Source: Talaromyces rugulosus (lineage: Eukaryota > Ascomycota > Eurotiomycetes > Eurotiales > Trichocomaceae). From it: 64,000 nt of DNA. The stretch spans positions 1,116,001 through 1,180,000 of the forward strand of contig NC_049563.1 of the NCBI RefSeq assembly GCF_013368755.1. Reading direction: 5' to 3'. Made by a program: the position numbers and the translations under genes. Positions 35,294-45,943 of this stretch are shown in pieces. Within the stretch, counting starts at the first letter, position 1. Each line of letters opens with the position of its first letter. The notes beneath the pieces were generated by a model. The model worked only from the letters and a program-made list of their open reading frames with translations, searched no databases and had not been told where the DNA came from.

Positions 35294-38188
35294 TCAAGGT
35301 ACCCATAGCCTCACGAACCCAAAAACCTCTTGACGACAGGTTACACAGCTCCCAAAGTTGTTCATTGCCAGACTGACCCGACAATCCTCGCACACGCAAA
35401 GACACCGGCAAGGCCATGTAATAATCGAACGAGGTGTTGTTTGACAAATCACGCATTGCGGCCCATCCGTTCCCAGACCGGCTGCTCCAGTCTGCCATGA
35501 ATTTTGGGGTGCATCGTGATTCCGCGAAGACATCTCGTTGCGACGAGCAATGATCAACTTTTCTAGAATATCTGCCTCCTCGTCGGGCGTGGGGCGCGAT
35601 TTATCGTTGCCAGTGCCGGCGCTACTAGCAGTGGAAGAGACAGAACGTGCCGGCATCAAGATCCGTGCTCGTTCCGACTCAATCTGTGCTCGTAGGCGGC
35701 TGCGAGTCATGACGCGGCCCTCTCTGTCAGCGACGAGATGTGCAGCCAGAATCCGGGCTTCGTTTTTGCTCTCCTGGTCCCGAGGGTCAAGAAGTCGGGC
35801 AAGAGAAGATGTGTCTAGGAGTGTTTCGAGGAGCGGAGTGCCTTCTCGTGAGCGTGTGGCTGGGAAAGGGTCTTTTTGCGTCGGAGTGCGGCGGCCGTCA
35901 GAAGCGTCATCGTAATCTTCCCATTCGGAATCGTTCGTTTGCATAGAAATGACGCTGGTGGTGTCGTCGAAATCATTCTCCAACGGGACATAATCTTCAC
36001 TTTCGTCCTGGTTGCCCCATGAGCCACCGGCTGTCCACCAGTTGTACAATTTGTTTTCCAGACGAGCTTCGTCGGCTTCCTCCCAACGTGACTGGCTCAA
36101 TGCCTCTCGCCTTCGCATCTCTTTCTCCACGTCGAATTCGTTGTCTTCTGGCAACTCCAATTCGCCATCCTCGGTAAGTATCCAGAAGTCTAATGACGCG
36201 GGCGCCTCTCGCGCTCTACTTCGTTTTCTTCTCTTATTAGAGCCAATAAACCGGATCATCCACTGTGGTCGAGTTGTGATACCAAGCCGGTTCAGAACCT
36301 TGCTCAGTCCCACTAGTAGCCATCTAGAGATCAAGTAAAATATGCCTCTGAAGAATGAAAACCCATGGTAACACCGAGTTGCACCTTGAAATGCACCAAC
36401 GCCGCCGAGACTTCCCTGAGAGTGAACAGGACGAGAGTTGTGAGCTAATTTTTCAATTTTCTGCTCGCGCTTGTACCCGCTTTCCCAGTGGTCACTTTTT
36501 GATGAAATATCAAAATTCAAAATGGTTGGATTCTCCAGGTGAGCAGTCGAGGATTCAGCCCACATGCTTGGTCGGACTGGGGCTCTCCTACGCATTGTTT
36601 CAATTTCAGCGAGCCGGTCATTCTCTAACCAAGTCCGCCGGCGAGCCACCACACTGCGGCCTTCATTCAGAAAGACGGCCTCGCTCGCAGCAGTCAAAGC
36701 GGCATATCCAATGCGGAGTAGAGTGGTGTAAAAGTCTTCGTGCATATTCAGGCGCACGTTTCGAATTTGACTTGCACCTTGCATGTTTTCATGCGCGCTG
36801 GAGAACCTTTCCCAGGTGGAGGATGGCTGAGATATATCGGGCGGCAGGGCGAAGGCTGTGATTAGAACAGCTAACCCATATATACAGAGACAGATAGCAA
36901 TCCCAATGAGGATAAGCAAGTGTGGGACAAAGCCCACAATGCAAACTGTTGGGAATTTGAGCACACCCGTTTCGGCACCGAGGGATCTGCTGTCTGAAAA
37001 CCCCCAGGCCATAGCTCCCATGAAGCAAAATCCCCAAATAGTAGTGTTTACTAGCCGATATCTGCTTTGCTTTCCAATGACATCGAGTAAGTTGGAGCAG
37101 AGACTGTTGCAGCATGATATAAGGATTATAAGTAGCAACTCGGGAGTCACGTTCATCTTTTCAAGAACCTGCGTGCGGGTCAACAGGTGCAGTGCCGACG
37201 TTCCTTCTCCCGCTACCGGCAAGTCACCCTTGGCTGAGCTGGGCTTTGTTAGTCCAAACATTCCTAGGCCAATGGATTGGCTGATCATGGTTTCTGCTTC
37301 GGCAAATGCAAGAGAATGCTCGAATATCGACATGCCTGCCTCTGTCACAACAGTCCGACCCTGTAAAGCGCATGAAAGTGTTTCAACGAAGTGACTAAGG
37401 CAGAGGCACATGAATACTGGCCAGAGTAGAGTAAATGACCCGCTAGGAATTTCGTTGGATCCTGAGTGTCTGTACATCTGGACAGCGCTGCAAGATTGCT
37501 GATCTGTCTCCCAAGGCAAAAATGATGAACCTAAATAGTATAGGACACCACCACCGCTAGCGTGGTCAAAGGAGAAGTGTTTCCCAGGATGGCCATACCG
37601 GAGACCTGAATAGTCGGGCGAGGTTTGGCATCGCATTGCGCGTAGCAAGCTCAATATCTGGGCAACAAACACAATGATTGGAACGATGCGAAGAGCCAAG
37701 CGTTTGTGCCACGGAAGGCTGAGATGGCGCCTTGTCGACGCATATATCGTCACGCGATTAAGAATAAGCGCGACTGAGAAGCAAGCCAGAGACCATCGAC
37801 TCGTCATGTAACTAAAGAACCCACTAAATCTCCGCATTGCCTGGAAGATATCCGTAAGGTTTAGAGACCCCTCGGCCATAACAGCCTCCGCCATTCCCTC
37901 AGCTGCGTGGTCCGCGCCGGTTCCCGTAGCTGCTGCTACTACTGCGGCTGTGACTGCATGGCCTTCTCCGCCTGCCCCGTTATTCACCAACCCATCTAGA
38001 CCGGTTAAACGGGCGACGTTCTGCGGAAGAGTGGTAAATGCAAAAGACTCGGCTTTTCGTATCGCTTGAAGAGGGAGTTTTAGTAACGTGAGAGGTGATA
38101 AGAGCGAGGACGAGGCGTTATACGCGGCGGCACTGGAAAACACGGGATCGGCTACCGATGACGGGACAGAGGCGGCTGCGGTTGACAT
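35294..38188 (-). CDS. Asi3-like multispanning membrane protein with C-terminal RING (ubiquitin ligase)
   Basis: A single exon encodes 964 residues from the ATG at 38188. The N-terminal 110 residues are Ala/Ser-rich. Hydrophobic segments follow (for example ACFSVALILNRVTIYA, IVPIIVFVAQILSLL, a long one near ELLLIILISCC and VGFVPHLLILIGIAICLCIY), so at least five membrane spans are likely. The middle is charged and disordered. The C-terminus is a RING with CVICQTTPR, CRCLCVCEDCR and CVTCRQEV. This layout matches the fungal proteins related to yeast Asi1/Asi3, the inner nuclear membrane ubiquitin ligases that degrade misplaced membrane proteins and transcription factors. Location is inferred, not seen. 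Confidence 0.72.
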   Translation of the reverse strand: MSTAAASVPSSVADPVFSSAAAYNASSSLLSPLTLLKLPLQAIRKAESFAFTTLPQNVARLTGLDGLVNNGAGGEGHAVTAAVVAAATGTGADHAAEGMAEAVMAEGSLNLTDIFQAMRRFSGFFSYMTSRWSLACFSVALILNRVTIYASTRRHLSLPWHKRLALRIVPIIVFVAQILSLLRAMRCQTSPDYSGLRYGHPGKHFSFDHASGGGVLYYLGSSFLPWETDQQSCSAVQMYRHSGSNEIPSGSFTLLWPVFMCLCLSHFVETLSCALQGRTVVTEAGMSIFEHSLAFAEAETMISQSIGLGMFGLTKPSSAKGDLPVAGEGTSALHLLTRTQVLEKMNVTPELLLIILISCCNSLCSNLLDVIGKQSRYRLVNTTIWGFCFMGAMAWGFSDSRSLGAETGVLKFPTVCIVGFVPHLLILIGIAICLCIYGLAVLITAFALPPDISQPSSTWERFSSAHENMQGASQIRNVRLNMHEDFYTTLLRIGYAALTAASEAVFLNEGRSVVARRRTWLENDRLAEIETMRRRAPVRPSMWAESSTAHLENPTILNFDISSKSDHWESGYKREQKIEKLAHNSRPVHSQGSLGGVGAFQGATRCYHGFSFFRGIFYLISRWLLVGLSKVLNRLGITTRPQWMIRFIGSNKRRKRSRAREAPASLDFWILTEDGELELPEDNEFDVEKEMRRREALSQSRWEEADEARLENKLYNWWTAGGSWGNQDESEDYVPLENDFDDTTSVISMQTNDSEWEDYDDASDGRRTPTQKDPFPATRSREGTPLLETLLDTSSLARLLDPRDQESKNEARILAAHLVADREGRVMTRSRLRAQIESERARILMPARSVSSTASSAGTGNDKSRPTPDEEADILEKLIIARRNEMSSRNHDAPQNSWQTGAAGLGTDGPQCVICQTTPRSIITWPCRCLCVCEDCRVSLAMNNFGSCVTCRQEVFGFVRLWVP

Positions 38189-39168
38189 GGTGGGTGATAG
38201 ATCAATCAAAAGCTTCCTAAGTCAGAAAGTAGGGAGGTAGTATCTCTCCGTCCACAATCAAGAAGTTACCAATGGCCCATACGCGGTCGCCTTGGTGTGG
38301 AGGGACTTGGGGCGACCCTGGAGAGGCGTCCCCAGGCGGTCATATCTCTTCCACGGAAGATGGGGCGAGTATGGAGGACGCAGACAGTGGCTGATCCGTT
38401 GAGCAAGACAAGAACTTCTCAATGCAGACGAAACCAAATGACAGTCCCCTGATTCAAGATTCGTTGAGCAAGACCGAGGTTGATGCTATATTATGATGAT
38501 GACGGTTGATGCTAGCAATCGGGCTGCGGCCAGGTGCCCCACCGCCTGCCGACGCCAGTCACGCCACAGCGCTGCCAATCAGAGCGCTTAACTTACAGCC
38601 GAATACTATCAACGTTGGACAATTGAGTAGTGAATCTTGCTAATGATTTCATTTGCTATCTAAAGAGTCTTCGTCTAATATTTTCAAATACCACGTGCTA
38701 TGTTGATATTTGAGATAGACCCTTAGTGGTAGCTTACATTAACGTTTGTATGAAAGCATCATTTGGATGCTTGTATGGGTGGACAGAAGATCCAACAAGA
38801 CATGAGGTTGCCTTTGATGTGGCAGAGGTGCTGACAATTTCTTGGTCCAGTATCCATGCCCGTAGACGGATTGTAAACGGACAAAACATATCTCTCGGTG
38901 CTTTCGTTCCTGTAATAACCTTGGCGGTTTCCAGTGTCGAAGATTCCGTGATTTTATAATCCATATATGTCCTAGGGATTCCCGTGTATAACAGAACTCT
39001 CTTAAGATTTTAATAGTGACATTGGCCTGTGAACGTCTTGATCAGCTGTGAGCGTGCCGGTGGCAACCTGTGGTCTGTAGGCGTGCCCTTAGATATTGCA
39101 AGAATGCCATTGCCAAAGGGTATAAGTGGCGCTATTGGTCAGGTCATCTAACTTTGTAGACAGGATAC
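38189..39168. other. Intergenic region upstream of the Asi3-like gene
   Basis: This 980-base stretch holds the Asi3-like promoter and the 3' end of the XAP5 gene. Two mirror-image short frames at 38726-38964 are each other's antisense and show no motif. No gene or RNA recognised. Confidence 0.5.
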
Positions 39169-40408
39169 TCAGAAGAAAAACACATTTCCTTCAGCATCAC
39201 GCCTCGTCGACTTCATCTTCTCCAAGAAATCGTCTCCCTGCTCGTACTCGCGCCATAGACTGGCTGGGAAAATGTGCTTATTTCTTTCGTACCAGCGGCG
39301 ATCCACAACTTTGGTCAGGACAGGGTCCGCATCAGCGCCCTCGAGCTGCTCTTCATTGTTTGATCGTGAAAGAGGATCGTGTTCCTTCTCGGGCGGCGCC
39401 TCGGACGAAAAATCAAACATCAGACCGCCGGAATTACTAAAACTAGGGATTTTGTTGGCGATGAAATAGTAGAATTCGTAGTGCTGCAAACGGGTTAGCA
39501 AAATGCGTATAGCATTACCACAACGCTGGGCATCTTACATGCGGAACAATGATATCCCCCCTCACAAGCATCAGATCGTCAACACCGACTCGAGCCCACT
39601 CTCGACGACTATCGCGCTTCACGCGACCATTGCCTTGAGCGCCTGCCACGCCAAGATCTGCACCGACTTTTCGACAGCGGTCGAGAAACAGCCAAACATG
39701 GTCTCCCTTCTTAAGTTTCACATGGCCAGCCGGAATGTTCGTCCCATCATAAAAGACAAACGGGATAATAATTTCCGTAGCTTTGATGGCATCTTGAAGG
39801 GCGAGAAATTCTTTTCGGAGAGATTCTCGTGCTTGAGCTTCGGCCTCAATTGCCGCTTTTGTCTGGGCCTTTGGCGGCGGGGGCGCGTTCGGATTGGCGA
39901 TAATCTTGCGGCCTTGCAGTGTAGGAGTTCCTTCAGCAGTATTCTTCTTGGATACTGCTTTCGACTTGCTGGTTGTGGCTATAGATGAGTCTGGTTCGGC
40001 TTCATCCTCGTCGTCTCCAAATGACAGTTTACTTTTCGCTAAAGTCTTCTTTTTCTTCTTGGGCCGGCCATCGGAGGACGCGCTCGCAGGTGTCGACGCA
40101 CTGTTCTTCGTCTATCAGTGGCGTTGGTCTATAGATAGTATCTGTACGGGGCTTCAAACTCACCCATCAGTCAGCTCTCCCTGTGACGGAGTAGCAGTCC
40201 TTGAATTCCCAGATGGAGATATCCCCAGTGACTTGTCATGGGCCTCGCGCTCTTTCTGCTCAAAAACTTCCGCTCGACGTTTTCGATAATCCGAGAGGTT
40301 GACAAGACCTACGGTCTGTGACTTGAGGATGTCCTCAGCAGAGGCGGATTGCTGTGTGAATGCTCGCGGAGTCGATGTGCGACTCGGCGGCTCGGTCGAA
40401 GGTGGCAT
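39169..40408 (-). CDS. xap5: XAP5 (FAM50) family nuclear protein
   Basis: Three exons on the minus strand, 40408-40164, 40100-39539 and 39483-39169, giving 373 residues. The C-terminal XAP5 domain is unmistakable: PFVFYDGTNIPAGHVKLKKG, VWLFLDRCRKVGADLGV, REWARVGVDDLMLVRGDIIV then HHYEFYYFIANK, and the last block DRRWYERNKHIFPASLWREYE. A Lys-rich stretch near residues 95-105 is a probable nuclear signal, followed by an acidic segment and a coiled-coil-prone helix. FAM50A in animals associates with the spliceosome C complex and XAP5 in fission yeast affects chromatin and antisense transcription. It is divergent with the fip1 gene. Confidence 0.92.
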
Positions 40409-41016
40409 TTTTTATTGAGTACTTGTTCGGGTTCTTGTTAAAGCATCAGCGACATCGACATTGAAGCAAGAAGTTTCGCCGCAGAGCACGTGACCTCGTG
40501 TCATGATTCAATTAAGAGTCCGACTAAGCATTACATGACTACAGACATTTACTGTTTTATTCCTGTTATTTATTGATTATCTAGGGGTATAAATGTGCTG
40601 ACAGACTTCTCTCTGGACTATAAATTCTTATGGATCAATATTTTTAACATTAAATTACTCTTTGAGCGCTATGCTGCACATGTGTTGAGTGAAATGCTGG
40701 TGTATATATATAGATGATGTCAAATAGGCAACTGAATGTTGGACCATGCACCATTTGACATGTATTCACTCAATTTTTCTAACAAAATAAATCAATAAGT
40801 AAAAAACAATTTTACACATAACACTAATAGCAAACAACAAATAACTAAAGTTCACTCTTTTGAATTTCCTGTGAACCGACAATATTACATGTAAAGCTTT
40901 GACGCTAGGGCCCGGCGAGCTAAATCGAACGCAAAGCTTCCGCTCAACGCGAACAATGCAACTTCCTAGACAGCACCCCGCAGCTTTCTACTGAATCCCA
41001 TTACCTGTGTCTCACC
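40409..41016. other. Divergent promoter region of xap5 and fip1
   Basis: The middle part (about 40540-40870) is strongly AT-rich. No protein frame or RNA gene was recognised. Confidence 0.5.
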
Positions 41017-42120
41017 ATGGACGAAGACGACGACGATCTCTATGACCCTGCCGACTCGTTTCCGCCCCAGCAGGAAACCAACGGCCACGCGCAACATGGA
41101 GGAAACGTGAATGCGGACGAATCCTACGAGCCTGAAGAAGAGGAAGAGGAAGAGGACGATGCAAGTTTTCCAAACGAAAAACGCCGTCTTACTGCTACGC
41201 GCGACTAACCTTCGGTATTAGGACGACTTTAATATTATTACAGAAGCTCCGGCGGATGCGCCGTCAAACCTGTAAGTTTCTCGAACCTTTGTTTCATCTA
41301 GCAATCACTGACTGACGGACTGCAAAAAAGGGCACATCTGCGACACGCTGCCGTTGCCAATGAACCTCTTCGATCTGCTTCAGCTGATATAAAGCCCCCC
41401 ACTCCGTCGATTCCTACACAACTCGATACTGGTGCAGCGGCCCCTGTTCAAGGCAGACCAGTACCGACACTGAAATCCGGCGCCGCATACCCTGCCATCC
41501 ACACGTCCACGGTCGATGTCGATGCCGATCCTATTCATCCGACTACCGGAAAACCAATCACATCAACAGACCTGGACACAGACTTTCCCTCAGAAGAAGA
41601 CAAGCCGTGGAGGAGGCCCGGGTCAGACATTACGGACTTTTTTAACTACGGGTTTGACGAGTTTACGTGGGCTAGCTACTGCCTCAAGCAGCAAGGTCTG
41701 CGCAACGAGGTCACTGACCAGAAAAAGCAGCTGGACGACATGCAGAATTTCATGACGATGGGGGGAATGCCTGGGATGCCAGGTGCTCCACAAGCTCCAG
41801 CTCCGCCAGCTCAAGGCGGAGGTCCTGGAGGGATGCCTGGGATGTCGGCCATGCCGGCCATGCCCGGTGTTCCAGACATGTCTCCCGATATGATGCAGGG
41901 AATGCTTGCCAGTATGATGTCCCAAGGGCTGGACCCGTCGGCAATGGATCCAATGGCTTTCATGCAGCATGCCCAGGCAATGATACAGCCCGGCGGGGGA
42001 CAGCAGAACCAAGGTTATGGAGGACAGGGGAACCAGCAGCAAATGGGATATGGTGGTGGTTACAACCAACAGGGAGGATACGGTGGAGGCAGAGGACGAG
42101 GGGGTGGACGCAGATGGTGA
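41017..42120 (+). CDS. fip1: Pre-mRNA polyadenylation factor Fip1
   Basis: Three exons: 41017-41160, 41222-41271 and 41331-42120, giving 327 residues. The first intron uses a GC donor (gcaagt) with a normal AG acceptor. The N-terminus is acidic (a Glu/Asp run near residues 38-50), which in yeast Fip1 contacts poly(A) polymerase. The Fip1 motif [20 protein letters not shown] then [11 protein letters not shown] lies near residues 140-170 and binds Yth1/CPSF30. The C-terminus is Met/Pro/Gly-rich with repeats of GMPGM type and ends in a [14 protein letters not shown] stretch, likely RNA-binding. Fip1 is part of the cleavage and polyadenylation factor in the nucleus. Confidence 0.9.
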
Positions 42121-42366
42121 TGTACTGTATTCTGGACGGGTTTGGCGTTGGTGTTTGTCTTTATGTCACGGTCGCATACCACAAAGAATATACCACATGA
42201 ATAAATTCGACTTGTTGAATTAATGAATAATGAAGAGTATACATGAAGGACCTCGTAGAGAAATGCAATAAGAATTATTATTATCAGAACAATCTTTATT
42301 GACTGACCCCCTTGAACGGCCTCGGCTTGACTTTCCGTGCAGCCGGCCAGTCCCCGAGTCTTGGCA

Positions 42367-42379
42367 TTCTGGAAATTTC
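42367..42379 (+). promoter_or_regulatory. Heat-shock element (three nGAAn units) upstream of hsp10
   Basis: The bases read TTC-TG-GAA-AT-TTC, three perfectly spaced alternating units that match the binding site of heat-shock factor Hsf1. It lies 143 bases before the hsp10 ATG and upstream of the TATA-like box at 42444. Hsp10 is a known Hsf1 target in fungi. Confidence 0.75.
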
Positions 42380-42443
42380 TCGCTCCCGGCGGTCGAAGCC
42401 TCACTCTGACCTCTTTTGAACCCCAGAAACAAATCGCCTTTTC

Positions 42444-42450
42444 TATATAA
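42444..42450 (+). promoter_or_regulatory. TATA-like box of hsp10
   Basis: TATATAA lies 60-66 bases before the start codon and about 65 bases after the heat-shock element, a normal spacing for a TATA box of a stress gene. Confidence 0.6.
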
Positions 42451-42509
42451 CCAGCATATTTGAGCTATCTGCATCTTATTTTCATCAACCCACATCATAT
42501 ACCGTCGCA

Positions 42510-43043
42510 ATGGTATGTGTTCTGCAAGCTTTCAAAGCTCCTATAGCTTTGACTTTGTTTTTTTTTTCCTTTCCGCGCATGTGTCGCTAACTATTTTTTT
42601 TTTTTTGTTGCAACAGGCCCTTCGCAACATCAAGAACCTCGTCCCCCTCCTGGACCGCGTCCTGGTCCAGCGCCTCAAGCCCGAAGCCAAGACCGCCAGC
42701 GGCATCTTCCTGCCCGAGAGCACTCTCAAAGACATTAACCAGGCTACCGTGCTGGCCGTCGGACCTGGCGCTATCGACCGCACCGGAAACAAGATCCCTA
42801 TGAGCGTGACTAGCGGTGACAAGGTTTTGATTCCTCAGGTACGTGATATAGTCGATAGACTCTGGGTGGGCATTGGTGCGCGAAGACTAACCAGTGACAA
42901 TAGTTTGGTGGCAGTGCTGTCAAGGTTGGCGAGGATGAATACACTCTTTTCAGGGACTCGGAGTGAGTGACATTCAAAAAAAAAACCCACAAGAGCTGTG
43001 TAGGCTAACAAAGTGTAGGATTCTTGCTAAGATCAACGAATAA
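42510..43043 (+). CDS. hsp10: Mitochondrial 10-kDa chaperonin Hsp10
   Basis: Four exons: 42510-42512 (the start codon alone), 42617-42838, 42904-42962 and 43019-43043, encoding 102 residues, the typical GroES/Hsp10 length. The sequence is a clear match: NLVPLLDRVLVQRLKPEAKT, SGIFLPEST, the VLAVGPGA strand, GDKVLIPQFGG and a final EILAKINE. Hsp10 forms the heptameric lid of mitochondrial Hsp60 and lacks a cleaved presequence, as here. The first intron (104 bp) directly follows ATG and has T-rich tracts and a GCTAAC branch-like site. A heat-shock element and TATA box lie upstream. Confidence 0.96.
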
Positions 43044-43456
43044 ATCGTGTGTCGTCTATAATTTCTAATTCTTGATTACTCCTTTGTCGCCCACCGTCTC
43101 GACTGCCTTGATGATGTCCTGACGTGGATCTCGAACAATGTACCATAAAACCACCTGTATTATCAACGCAAAAAAAAAGAAGAAAAAGCAAGAAAAAAAA
43201 AGAAGGAAGGACAGATTAAGATTTTAATACTCATTGGCACAAGACGGTTCTGTCTGATCTGACTTGTGTGTATGCATGATGTGTTTCATTCAGCGATTTT
43301 GCATATTTCGTTTTCATGTATTGATACAAAAAAGTGTCGCCTTCAAGTCTTGCAACCTTTTAACAGGTGAAAAAGGCTTATATGTTGACGGTAGGCTTTA
43401 ATGAATCTCCTCTCTGAATCGACTCAGAATATATATTTAAGCTTCTGAAAAGTAAT
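43044..43456. other. Convergent 3' intergenic region
   Basis: It lies between the stops of hsp10 and the SHOC1-like gene. It has A/AG-rich runs at about 43169-43212. The short 3' UTRs of both genes fit here. No gene recognised. Confidence 0.5.
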
Positions 43457-45703
43457 TCAACTCAAATCAATAGCCCATTCAACTTGCCAATCCATCTCTA
43501 CCGCGTTTTCCACTCGCTGCAGTACCCTCTGTCCCACAGCATCCTGGAAAAGCTCCCTCCTGGCTTCTCGAGACATCTCAATGAATCTGGAGAGGTCGCG
43601 AAGTCGACCATCTTTGCTAGTGTCATCTTGAGATAACATAGAACTGTTTTTGAGTATGTCGAGAACAATCTGAGCTGCAAACGGATTGAGACCGGCGCGG
43701 CGCAGGAAAAGCTCCCATTGGGTTTGTTCGTCGAGGTACGACGACCACAGCGTCTCGTCTTGGGTGCCACCTTCGCTGGATGCAGCAGTAGTAGTAGTAG
43801 ACACGGCGTGTTTCGTAGCTATGGCTAGAACCCATTCTAGAGTGTGATCTGGCTGAGCGAGCAGTGTTTGAATAGTACATATCTTACTCAGGGCAAGACA
43901 GAATGCGCTCAATTCTCTAATTGAAGACATCGTCTTGGTATCCAAGCTTGGCGGGACCTGGATGAGAATGTATAGGCTTTCATATCGCTGTGCTACTCGC
44001 ACAATCCTTTCCTTTATCGGACTCGAGAGTTCTCGTGAGCCATGGCCATGGCCAGGGAGGTGGGTTTGAGTTGTTTGTTGAGAGGTCGTTAATAGAATGC
44101 CTGTTTAGGAGAAGGAATTATATCTGCTTCTTCGACGATGTTGGAGTCCAACGCGGCTGAATTCCGAGTTGTGTAGTCACGGAATATCAACCGTGATGTC
44201 GGGGAGGACAAGCTTTCGAGTGAATTGACAAGAGAGCGATTGGTATGTAGAAGGGATGTAGAAAGAATCAATAGTAGAGGCTGTTTTGATTCTCTCGGAG
44301 GGAATTGAGGATATGAATCGCAATCATTGGTGGGAGTTTTGTGAAGTTCTGATTGTTCAGGAGGGTTCCTCTCGGCGTTCGTCGCTCTTCTAGTATCCAG
44401 TATAGGTGCAGTGGGACCGTTGAAATACGAACTTGTGTTTTGGATTTTTCGACGTTTGTTTTTGTGGCCTCTGGTTTGCATGAATGATGATAATGTTCCT
44501 AGGGATGGTGGGATGTTAAAACTGTTCACATCTTCTGGTGACTGGTGTCTGGATTCGGGGGTGCAAGAGACAACTTCCTGATTTGTTGGTGATTCTTTCG
44601 GATTATTTGAAACAGTCTCCTTGGTTTGAATGGGTTCCTCCGGCACTGTTTCACTTGTTTCAATTTCAACCCTGTCCGGCTCTATGGTCGTTTGATGATC
44701 AGTATCGATTTGTCTTTTGCCAGCTTTATCGGTATTGGGCGTTGTTTGAGAAGAAAAGTATTTGCTTTTAGTAGGCTTCTGAGGCTCATTGGTATGTTTT
44801 TCTTCTGCAGAAATGTTCTCTGTACCTTGGCTCAAGTCTGCGGTGTTCAGATCATTCTGATAATCCGGCGAGTCGTATGCGTCCAGCGTTTCACTAACAA
44901 TATAGAGCGGAGACATGTCTCGTGGACGACAACCCTGCAAGCTCTAATAAATAAAAAAACGCAATATTTTCCTTTCGGTTCTCACTCACTGTACTCAATG
45001 CCGAATCTTCAAATAATCTGTCAATCTCGCGTCTATGCTCCTTCTCATCAAGATATCCCAGGGCACTCTTGAGAAAACTGGCGGTTTCCTTGGAAGCGTC
45101 TAGCTTTTCTGTCTTAAAATTCTGCTCGACTATGCCCGGCAGTTCCCAGAAATGACCTGGGAATTCGAGGCCCTCGTCACCATTGGCCGTCTCGCGCGCT
45201 ATCAATTTGGGAATTGCTTCATTCAGTACAAGCATGGGATCTTCTTTCCTGCACAGCTCATTCACGCTCTGTGTCAATTCCGTCATGAGATGTGAAAGTT
45301 CTGATTTGAAATCTCGGTTGGCCACAGCGCTGGAGAGACAACACGAGACGCGCTCTTCCTCTGTCAAACTGCTGCCGCCAGCGTGAAGCGAGGATGCCTC
45401 TTTCAGTGCAGAAAATAAGTATTTCGTGCCATCCTTGCCGAGCTCTAATTTCTCGTTTTGGAGCGTAGCAATTGAAGTTTTTTGCGCGTTGTGAATGATG
45501 TCCTGGATGAACCTGTCGTCTGTCGAGAAGTCGTGTGCGTGTCGGAGATTGGAGAGGATTTCTCGAGGGTCATTTTCGCTGGCTGCAAGAGTGGGGTTTT
45601 CAAGAGGAGAATCTCGAGAGCAGTACATAATATAACTGGTGTGAGAAGTACTGTTCAATGTTATGGGCGTGTCAACGGGGTTGCTTCGGGAAGTTGAGGT
45701 CAT
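43457..45703 (-). CDS. SHOC1/ZIP2-like meiotic protein, apparently broken by a one-base frameshift
   Basis: Two exons on the minus strand: 45703-44990 (an in-frame ATG at 45778 would add 25 residues) and 44943-43457, joined in phase. The N-terminal 240 residues are helical and acidic. The middle is low-complexity, Thr/Ser/Glu-rich. The XPF-like fold region has LLLILSTSLLHTNRSLVNSL and EEADIIPSPK, then the frame is lost: the next codons read Gln-Ala-Phe-Tyr-stop. One base over, the open frame continues with GILLTTSQQ and on through ERIVRVAQRYESLYILIQ and WELFLRRAGLNPFAAQIVL to the stop at 43457. The conserved SPxTG pattern expected here falls exactly across the break near 44102-44108. SHOC1/ZIP2 with SPO16 binds branched DNA at meiotic crossovers. 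A sequencing error would explain it equally well. Confidence 0.62.
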
Positions 45704-45943
45704 GTCGCTACCTGTGACGGCACGCCCTTGTAACGAGTCTCTACTAGAAAACAAACAGAGAGAAGAATACCAATTCATATAAAAATTTCTAATTTTATCT
45801 TTAAAAAACAATCAACGCCATGAATGCCGCCGGCACATAGTCTATACTGACGTAAAACCCAAGAATCAGAGGAAAGTGCAGTTTTTTCGTTATATCATAA
45901 AAAGTCTAGAAAGCCAGCTCCCTATTCAACAAAGAACCTCCAC

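Larger units (their letters stand above)
42121..42509. other. Intergenic region between fip1 and hsp10
   Basis: The first half holds the fip1 3' UTR, with AATAAA at 42200-42205 as a possible polyadenylation signal. The second half is the hsp10 promoter, with the heat-shock element and TATA box listed separately. Confidence 0.6.
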
